From contig NZ_AJTS01000020.1 of NCBI RefSeq assembly GCF_000275725.1, forward strand, positions 62,001-126,000: a stretch of DNA of 64,000 nt, in the 5' to 3' direction. The translations under genes were made by a program, and so were the position numbers. Numbering within the stretch: position 1 is the stretch's first letter; each line of letters opens with the position of its first letter. Positions 58,468 to 64,000 of this stretch are shown here, piece after piece. Below the pieces are notes generated by a model, which saw nothing but the letters and a program-made list of their open reading frames with translations, was not told the origin of the DNA and ran no database searches. The stretch is from Vreelandella stevensii S18214 (lineage in GTDB: Bacteria; Pseudomonadota; Gammaproteobacteria; Pseudomonadales; Halomonadaceae).

Positions 58468-60140
58468 GGCGCCACCTCGTGAAGCTGGCCGTCTCGACAC
58501 ACCCAGTGGCGAGTGGCAACGGCCATCACCGCAGGGTGATGTGTTGCCATGACCAACGTTCGCCCTTCCGCCGACCAGGCCAGCAGTGCGTCGATCACGC
58601 TCTTTTCCGTCGCCGAATCAAGGCTGGCCGTGGGCTCATCCAACAACACCAGCGGTGCCTGACTGAGAAATACTCGAGCCAGGGTCAAGCGCTGCGCCTG
58701 ACCTCCCGACAAGCCGACCCCGCGCTCCCCTACCACCGTCTCCAGGCCATGGGGCAAGGCAGCCAACAGTTCACCCAGGCCTGCGTTTTCCAGGGCCTCC
58801 TGCATGGCAGCCGGTGTCGCATCAGGCGCCGCCAGGCGCAGGTTATCGGCCAACGAACCTTGAATGATGCAGGGTGATTGATCCAGCCACGCCACTTGCT
58901 CGCCCTGGCGGACTCTGCAAGCGCCACGCAGAGGCGCCATGAAACCGGCCATCAGCGCCAGCAAGGAAGATTTGCCACTGCCTGACTCTCCGGTAATGAC
59001 CACCACATCTGCCTGACGTATCGTGGCCGAGACGCCCGTCAAGACCGCCGAGTGCCGTCCATAGCCCACCTCGACATCCACCAATTCAATCGATGCATCT
59101 GGTTCGACGGGAGCGTCAAACCGGGTCGGCACCACGTCAGGCTCATTGAGGATGGTCACGATACTCTCTGCCGCCCCCAGCGCCGCAGCACGGTCATGAT
59201 AATGCTGCGAGAGGGTGCGCAAGGGCTGGAAGAACTCCGGAGCCAGTAGCAACACCGCCAGACCACTGAACAGGGTCAGCGAGGGGGAAGGACCGTAATC
59301 GATATAGCCCAACAGACCAAACCCCACGTACATGGCGACGACGGCAATGGCCACCGAGGCAAAAAACTCCAATACCGCAGACGAGAGAAATGCCAACCTA
59401 AGCGTGCGCATGCTCAGACGGCGATACTGATCGGTGGCATACCAGACGTCCTGCTGGGCAGCACGCGTATGACCAAACAGCTGCAGCGTCGTCATGCCGC
59501 GTACGCGGTCAACGAAATGCGCCGAGAGCCTGGCAACAGAAGCGAACTGCTCCTTGTTGAGACGCTCTGCCCCCATGCCGACCAGCGCCATGAACAGCGG
59601 AATCAATGGCGCAGAGAGCAACAAGAAGATGGCCACCAGATAATCGAGCCAGCCCACCACCGCGGCAATCAGCAGTGGCAGCAATAGCACGATGCGCATT
59701 TGGGGTAGAAAGCGCGCAAAATAGCCATCGAGGGCCTCAATGTGCTCGACCGACTGGGTCGCCAGGGCACCGCTCTGCTGCCGCGTCATCCAGACCGGGC
59801 CTAGCGCGGCAACCTTGTTCAAGACCTGCTCCCGAGCGTACTGACGGATGCGCAAGCTGGCAGTTGCACTCAACGACTCTTGCAGGGCAAGAAACAGTGA
59901 GCGCAACGCCACGGCCACCACCAGGCCGAGCAGCAAGGGTACCAGCGTGACAGGTGAGCGGCCATGCACGACCAGTTGCTCAATCGACCACGCCAACCCG
60001 ACCACCAGCAGGATCGTCTGAGCACCAGACAGCACGCCGAAGCACGCTGCCAGCGCTAGCCGAGCACGCTCACGACGAGCCAGCGTGCTCAGCCAACGGC
60101 GCGGCGTCAACGAATTCGACTGGGCCGCAGGAGAGGCCAT
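58464..60140 (-). CDS. cydD: Heterodimeric ABC exporter subunit CydD
   Basis: Partner of CydC. The 558-residue protein has six membrane segments and the ATPase domain with ITGESGSGKSSLL, LSGGQAQRLTLARV and LVLLDEPTASLD. The membrane domain shows the family motif MTRQQSGALATQSVEHIEAL (about 118-137). It starts three bases after the cydB stop and overlaps cydC by four bases, so the exporter is made together with the oxidase. Confidence 0.94.
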   Translation of the reverse strand: MASPAAQSNSLTPRRWLSTLARRERARLALAACFGVLSGAQTILLVVGLAWSIEQLVVHGRSPVTLVPLLLGLVVAVALRSLFLALQESLSATASLRIRQYAREQVLNKVAALGPVWMTRQQSGALATQSVEHIEALDGYFARFLPQMRIVLLLPLLIAAVVGWLDYLVAIFLLLSAPLIPLFMALVGMGAERLNKEQFASVARLSAHFVDRVRGMTTLQLFGHTRAAQQDVWYATDQYRRLSMRTLRLAFLSSAVLEFFASVAIAVVAMYVGFGLLGYIDYGPSPSLTLFSGLAVLLLAPEFFQPLRTLSQHYHDRAAALGAAESIVTILNEPDVVPTRFDAPVEPDASIELVDVEVGYGRHSAVLTGVSATIRQADVVVITGESGSGKSSLLALMAGFMAPLRGACRVRQGEQVAWLDQSPCIIQGSLADNLRLAAPDATPAAMQEALENAGLGELLAALPHGLETVVGERGVGLSGGQAQRLTLARVFLSQAPLVLLDEPTASLDSATEKSVIDALLAWSAEGRTLVMATHHPAVMAVATRHWVCRDGQLHEVAP

Positions 60141-60143
60141 GAA

Positions 60144-61145
60144 TCAGTGATACCCTTCGCCAACGCGCACCTTGCCGCGGAAGACCCAGTAGGTCCAGGC
60201 GGTGTAGGTCAGGATGATCGGAATGACGAACAGCACACCGATCAGCAGGAACAGCTGAGACTCAGGGGCGGAGGCGGCATCCCACAGCGTGTAGTTCGGT
60301 GGCACGATGATGGGCCACTTGCTGACGATCAGCCCCAGGTAAGTGAACACGTAGATGCCGATGGTGGCCACGAAGGGAATGCCCTCGTTACGACGCTTCA
60401 CGGAGCGATACACCATGAAGGCCGACAGCAGCGCCAGTGCCGGGAATATCCAGATCAGCTGCAAATGACCGAACCAGCGCTCCCAAACCACCGGATTCAC
60501 GAACGGTGTCCAGATGCTAATGATACCGAAGACGCCCAGCACCAGCGCCAACAGCAGCGGCGTCACCTTGTAAGCCCACTCCTGAATATGCCCCTCGGAT
60601 TTCAAGATCAGCCAGGTGGCTCCCAGCAACGCATAACCTGCCATCAGGCCGAAGCCGGTCAGTACCGAGAAAGGCGTAAGCCAATCGAAAGCGCCACCTG
60701 CAAAGGCAAAGTTTTCGACATGAAACCCCTGAATGTAAGCACCGACCACCGCCCCTTGAGCGAAAGCGGCCACGCCGGAGCCCCAGCAGAAAGCGCGGTT
60801 CCACCAGCGACGATTGCGCCGGGATTTGAAGCGGAACTCGAAGGCCACCCCCCGGAAAATAAGCCCCGCCAGCATCAAGAACACGCCAATATAGAGTGCG
60901 GGCAGGAAGACCGAATAGACCAGCGGGAAAGCCCCGAGCAAACCGGCACCCGCCAGCACCAGCCACGTCTCGTTGCCGTCCCAGACCGGCGCCACGGAGT
61001 TCATCATCACATCCCGGGCATCTTCGTCCGGGGCGAAGGGATACAGAATCCCAAGCCCCAGATCGAAACCGTCCATCAACACGTACATCATCAACCCGAA
61101 CCCGATGATGCCTGCCCAGATTATCGTCAGATCAAACATTTCCAT
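60144..61145 (-). CDS. cydB: Cytochrome bd quinol oxidase subunit II (CIO type)
   Basis: Membrane subunit of the bd oxidase. The 333-residue protein has about eight to nine membrane segments and the motifs YVLMDGFDLGLGILYPFA (about 21-38), NSVAPVWDGNETWLVLAG and FRGVAFEFRFKS, which I recognise from the cyanide-insensitive oxidase group (CioB/AppB-like). The start follows GAGGAACTGAGAC, three bases past the cydA stop. The short product and lack of long insertions fit this group. Confidence 0.95.
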   Translation of the reverse strand: MEMFDLTIIWAGIIGFGLMMYVLMDGFDLGLGILYPFAPDEDARDVMMNSVAPVWDGNETWLVLAGAGLLGAFPLVYSVFLPALYIGVFLMLAGLIFRGVAFEFRFKSRRNRRWWNRAFCWGSGVAAFAQGAVVGAYIQGFHVENFAFAGGAFDWLTPFSVLTGFGLMAGYALLGATWLILKSEGHIQEWAYKVTPLLLALVLGVFGIISIWTPFVNPVVWERWFGHLQLIWIFPALALLSAFMVYRSVKRRNEGIPFVATIGIYVFTYLGLIVSKWPIIVPPNYTLWDAASAPESQLFLLIGVLFVIPIILTYTAWTYWVFRGKVRVGEGYH

Positions 61146-61148
61146 GTC

Positions 61149-62564
61149 TCAGTTCCTCACCGGGTCGACATCGTCATCAAAGGGAGTTTCCGTGGCCGAT
61201 AGCGGGCGCATGGGGCGTCTGAAGTTGTCACCTGCCGTTTCACGCTCTTCCTTGGGCAGCATGCCGTTACGCACCACGCGGGTCAGATAGTAGATACCGG
61301 CATAGAACACCACCGCGTACACCAGCACGTAGCCCACCAGCGTAAACAGCGCCATAGGGCCGGTCAGCGAAGGCGTAACGCCTTCCGCATGGGTCATCAT
61401 GCCGTATACCAGCCATGGGGCACGTCCTGACTCGGTCACGATCCAACCAGCCAGCACGGCGACGAACGGCATGGGGATCATGTACACCAGCGTCTTGAGG
61501 AACCCGGTATGCTGATGGAACTTGCCTTTACGACGCAGGAACAGTCCTGTCAGGGCGGTGGCAATCATCAATAGTCCAATCCCCACCATCACGCGGAACG
61601 CCCAGAAGACGATCCAGACCGGTGGCTGCTCTTCAGGAGCAAATTCATTCAGCCCCTGAATAACCCCATCCGTAGAGTGGGTCAGGATGAGGCTGGCAAG
61701 ATTGGGAATGCCGATTTCAAAGCGATTGGTTTGTGCTTCCTGATCCGGGATGGCGAACAGCAGCAGCGGAACGTTGCCAGAGGTCTCCCAATGCCCTTCC
61801 ATGGCCGCCACTTTGGCCGGCTGGTGCTCCAGGGTATTCAAACCATGGAAGTCCCCCACGACCGCCTGGGCTGGCGCCAAAAACAGCAGCAACCAAAGGC
61901 ACATGGAAAGTGCTCGACGGTTGGCTTCCGGGTCACGACCACGCAGCAGGAACCAGGCACTCACACCGGCCACCACGAAGCCACCGGTCAGGAAGGATGC
62001 CATGGCCATGTGTGCGAAGCGGTAAGGAAAGGAGGGGTTGAATATCGCTTCGGTCCAGGAAACCACGTGGAACCGATAGTCGATGAGCTCTACCCCTGCC
62101 GGCGTATGCATCCAGCTGTTGGCAGAAAGAATCCAGAACGACGAAATGAACGTACCGATCGCCACCATGATGGCAGCAAACAAGTGCACACCCTGTGGCA
62201 CCTTGCCTCGGCCAAAGAGCAGGACACCGAGGAATGCCGCTTCAAGGAAGAAAGCGGTAACGACCTCGTAGCTGAGCACCGGTCCGAGGAAGTTGGACGC
62301 TGCCTGGGAGAAGTTGCTCCAGTTGGTGCCAAACTGGAAGGACATGACGATCCCGGAGACTACGCCCATTCCGAAAACCACGGCAAACACCTTGGTCCAG
62401 AACAGTGCCAGGCGGTCCCAGGCGGGGTTGTTGGTCTTGAAAAACAGCCCATGAAGCAGCGCTATGTAAGACGCCAGCCCGATGGTAAAGACCGGAAAGA
62501 TCGCATGAAACGATACAACGAAGGCGAACTGCATTCGCGATAGTACAAGGGGGTCGAGTTCCAT
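61149..62564 (-). CDS. cydA: Cytochrome bd quinol oxidase subunit I (CIO type, short Q-loop)
   Basis: Catalytic subunit carrying hemes b558, b595 and d. At 471 residues it is shorter than E. coli CydA (522) and lacks the long Q-loop insertion, like the cyanide-insensitive oxidases (CioA). Conserved regions: RMQFAFVVSFHAIFPVFTIG with a heme His, GMGVVSGIVMSFQFGTNW, GDFHGLNTLEHQPAKVAAME and the end of the quinol site GRAPWLVYGMMTHAEG. I chose the ATG at 62564 behind AGGAGCGTGTG; a GTG one codon upstream is possible. First gene of the operon. Confidence 0.95.
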   Translation of the reverse strand: MELDPLVLSRMQFAFVVSFHAIFPVFTIGLASYIALLHGLFFKTNNPAWDRLALFWTKVFAVVFGMGVVSGIVMSFQFGTNWSNFSQAASNFLGPVLSYEVVTAFFLEAAFLGVLLFGRGKVPQGVHLFAAIMVAIGTFISSFWILSANSWMHTPAGVELIDYRFHVVSWTEAIFNPSFPYRFAHMAMASFLTGGFVVAGVSAWFLLRGRDPEANRRALSMCLWLLLFLAPAQAVVGDFHGLNTLEHQPAKVAAMEGHWETSGNVPLLLFAIPDQEAQTNRFEIGIPNLASLILTHSTDGVIQGLNEFAPEEQPPVWIVFWAFRVMVGIGLLMIATALTGLFLRRKGKFHQHTGFLKTLVYMIPMPFVAVLAGWIVTESGRAPWLVYGMMTHAEGVTPSLTGPMALFTLVGYVLVYAVVFYAGIYYLTRVVRNGMLPKEERETAGDNFRRPMRPLSATETPFDDDVDPVRN

Positions 62565-62784
62565 CACACGCTCCTAAGACCTGGATCAATATCCCATCAA
62601 TGGGTTACACAAGCTTAGTTGAGCCTTAATGGCACCGCATTTTAGTTATAAGCACTAAGCTTATTCTTTAGCTGTGTTGCATTTTAACGCTTCGACACCT
62701 GTTATACAGCGCAAGTTTGCCCAAAAAGCTGTGTCGCATTGACGCATGCCATTCAGGCAAACTGCTCATTTTCAATTAAAAAAG
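62565..62784 (-). promoter_or_regulatory. Regulatory region of the cydABDC operon with a direct repeat
   Basis: The 220 bases upstream of cydA are AT-richer than their neighbours and contain no gene. Two copies of AGCTGTGT(T/C)GCATT lie at 62670-62683 and 62728-62741, 58 bp apart, and AAGCTTAG/CTAAGCTT form a spaced inverted repeat. I found no clear FNR/Anr box (TTGATn4ATCAA). A regulator binding the direct repeat is possible. Confidence 0.4.
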
Positions 62785-63759
62785 TTATGTCATCACCACC
62801 AGACTGATCATGTAGCCGGTGTAGACGACAAACAGGGAAAACAGCACGCCCCCCTCCAGACGGTTGATCCGCCGCGGACGCCCGCGCCATGAGAATGCAA
62901 ACAGCACCATCAGCAGCGTCATGAAAGTCATCACGCTCCAGTCACGCACCAGCACCTCACGACCCGCCTCGATTGGCGCGATCACACCCGCCAACCCGAC
63001 GACGGCCAGACTATTGAACAGATTGGAACCGACCACGTTGCCCAGCACCATATCGTGCTCTTTGCGCTTCAAGGCACTAATGGAAGAGGCCAGTTCAGGA
63101 AGCGACGTGCCCACGGCCACCACCGTCAAACCGATGATCAGGTCACTGACACCAAAGCCCACGGCAATTTCTACCGCGCCCCATACCAACAAACGCGAGC
63201 TGGCTACCAATAGCACCAGCCCCACCAGCGTCCACATCAGCGCCTTGCCACGAGAAAGCGGCTTGCTGTCCAGGCTCTCCGTCACTTCATCGGTCAGTGC
63301 ATCCGCCTGATCACGCCGAGAACGAATGATACTGACCGTAATGAATATCCCCAGCGCGGCCAGCAGCAACACTGCCTCACCGCGGGAAATCCAGCCATCC
63401 ATCAGCATGTAGCCAGTCAGCAGCATGACCGCCACCAATAGCGGCATCTCCTTGCGAATAACGCTGGAGTGCACCGCCAGCGGCGCTATAAGCGCCACAA
63501 AACCCAGCACCAGCCCTATGTTGGCAATATTGGATCCGTAAGCATTGCCTAGCGCCAGCCCGGGATTACCCTGCATGGCCGCCAGTACGGAGACCATCAT
63601 TTCAGGGGCCGACGTTCCGAATCCGATCACCAGCATACCGATCAGCAGCGGCGACAACCCCAACCACCGCGAGGTAGCAGCAGCGCCATCGATAAATTTT
63701 TCAGCACTCCAGATCAGCAGGACGAGCCCTACCACCACTGCTACAAAGGCAAGCAACAT
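62785..63759 (-). CDS. Calcium/sodium antiporter (YrbG family)
   Basis: Inner-membrane cation exchanger of 324 residues. It has two homologous halves of five membrane segments each, with the alpha-repeat motifs IGFGTSAPEMMVSVLAA (about 46-62) and AVGTSLPELASSISA, and the second conserved element GNAYGSNIANIGLVLG / GNVVGSNLFNSLAVVG. A central hydrophilic loop (RSRRDQADALTDEVTESLDS) separates the halves. The start follows AAGGAACCGAA. The exchanged ions are assigned by family only. It has the same orientation as the cyd operon but a separate upstream region. Confidence 0.9.
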   Translation of the reverse strand: MLLAFVAVVVGLVLLIWSAEKFIDGAAATSRWLGLSPLLIGMLVIGFGTSAPEMMVSVLAAMQGNPGLALGNAYGSNIANIGLVLGFVALIAPLAVHSSVIRKEMPLLVAVMLLTGYMLMDGWISRGEAVLLLAALGIFITVSIIRSRRDQADALTDEVTESLDSKPLSRGKALMWTLVGLVLLVASSRLLVWGAVEIAVGFGVSDLIIGLTVVAVGTSLPELASSISALKRKEHDMVLGNVVGSNLFNSLAVVGLAGVIAPIEAGREVLVRDWSVMTFMTLLMVLFAFSWRGRPRRINRLEGGVLFSLFVVYTGYMISLVVMT

Positions 63760-63866
63760 TTCGGTTCCTTAATGTCATCGTATTAGGCACTATCGCGGCT
63801 GCATCCTTGTCGAACCGGGAGGCGGGGTCAAGCACCGAGTTCAAGAGAAGCGTGGTGACCCTGATT

Positions 63867-63893
63867 TGACACTCACGTCTCGGCTCTATATTG
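63867..63893 (+). promoter_or_regulatory. Candidate promoter for a rightward gene at the window edge
   Basis: A perfect TTGACA box and TATATT are separated by 15 bases on the plus strand, about 50 bases before the possible start at 63945. The spacing is short. Confidence 0.4.
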
Positions 63894-63944
63894 ATTTAAA
63901 ATGCGCCAACTATCGAGAGTTTGCTACTGCATGATGCCCCTTTC

Positions 63945-64000
63945 ATGAAACGACCTACGCTTCCCATGCACACTCCTGCCGTGGACTGCATGCCCCCCGA
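63945..64000 (+). CDS. Possible 5' end of a rightward gene, cut by the window edge
   Basis: An open frame starts MKRPTLPMHTPAVDCMPP and runs to the edge without a stop (18 codons). A second in-frame ATG lies seven codons on. No clear ribosome binding site is visible. The promoter-like sequence upstream supports a divergent gene here. YrbG homologues commonly neighbour the mla or kds/lpt genes, but nothing in these few residues proves that identity. Confidence 0.35.
   Translation, partial: MKRPTLPMHTPAVDCMPP

Noticed and set aside
62565-62620. Anr/Fnr box upstream of cydA
   Set aside because: TTGAT occurs but is not followed by ATCAA at the right distance; the half-sites are in direct rather than inverted order.

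Overview
The window looks like a chromosome segment of a moderately GC-rich gammaproteobacterium of the Halomonadaceae (Halomonas/Vreelandella-like). Support comes from the 16S rRNA, which reads as a typical Halomonas sequence to my recognition, from the tig-clpP-clpX-lon-hupB-ppiD and thrS-infC-rpmI-rplT-pheST-ihfA clusters, and from a Pseudomonas/Halomonas-style caa3 oxidase cluster. No phage, insertion sequence, CRISPR array or defence system was found; almost everything is core metabolism and information processing.

Layout. 1-3.6 kb (minus): branched-chain 2-oxoacid dehydrogenase genes bkdA1-bkdA2-bkdB, the E2 gene interrupted by a one-base frameshift. 3.7-7.6 kb (minus): a YehZYXW-type osmoprotectant/betaine ABC transporter. 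7.7-12.3 kb: glnS-cysS (minus) and, divergently, ppiB-lpxH (plus). 12.3-20.7 kb (minus): the protein quality-control cluster tig, clpP, clpX, lon, hupB, ppiD. 20.9-22.1 kb: a MioC-like flavodoxin coupled to an unknown membrane protein, and a DUF2788 gene. 22.1-29.3 kb (minus): thrS-infC-rpmI-rplT-pheS-pheT-ihfA. infC appears to start at ATC, and thrS carries a leader hairpin whose loop copies a tRNA-Thr(GGU) anticodon loop. 29.5-31.1 kb: an OmpA-type lipoprotein and a DUF2489 protein. 31.1-39.2 kb: a caa3 cytochrome c oxidase structural and assembly cluster with heme O/A synthesis, including a DUF2970 gene of 57 codons. 39.4-42.8 kb: a small lipoprotein, helicase hrpB and a RutR-like TetR regulator. 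43.0-49.0 kb (plus): purine catabolism xdhA-xdhB-xdhC-guaD behind a RutR-like operator.

49.2-54.6 kb is a complete rRNA operon on the minus strand (16S-23S-5S) with a consensus promoter, boxA antiterminators, long processing stems and tandem terminators. Its 16S-23S spacer has no tRNA gene, and a broken second 5S 3' end lies between the terminators. 54.7-56.7 kb: a diheme cytochrome c peroxidase and an adenine/adenosine deaminase. 56.8-62.6 kb (minus): cydA-cydB-cydD-cydC, encoding a cyanide-insensitive-type bd quinol oxidase and its CydDC exporter. 62.8-63.8 kb: a YrbG-type Ca2+/Na+ antiporter. The right edge holds the possible start of one more gene.

Working together: two terminal oxidases (caa3 from cytochrome c, bd from quinol) and a periplasmic peroxidase cover high- and low-oxygen respiration and peroxide. 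XdhABC, GuaD and the deaminase feed adenine, guanine and hypoxanthine towards urate. The transporter and antiporter fit a salt-adapted cell. The most interesting observations are regulatory or structural: the thrS tRNA mimic, the infC start codon, the 5S remnant, the overlapping divergent start codons of SURF1 and DUF2909, and the RutR-type box at xdh.
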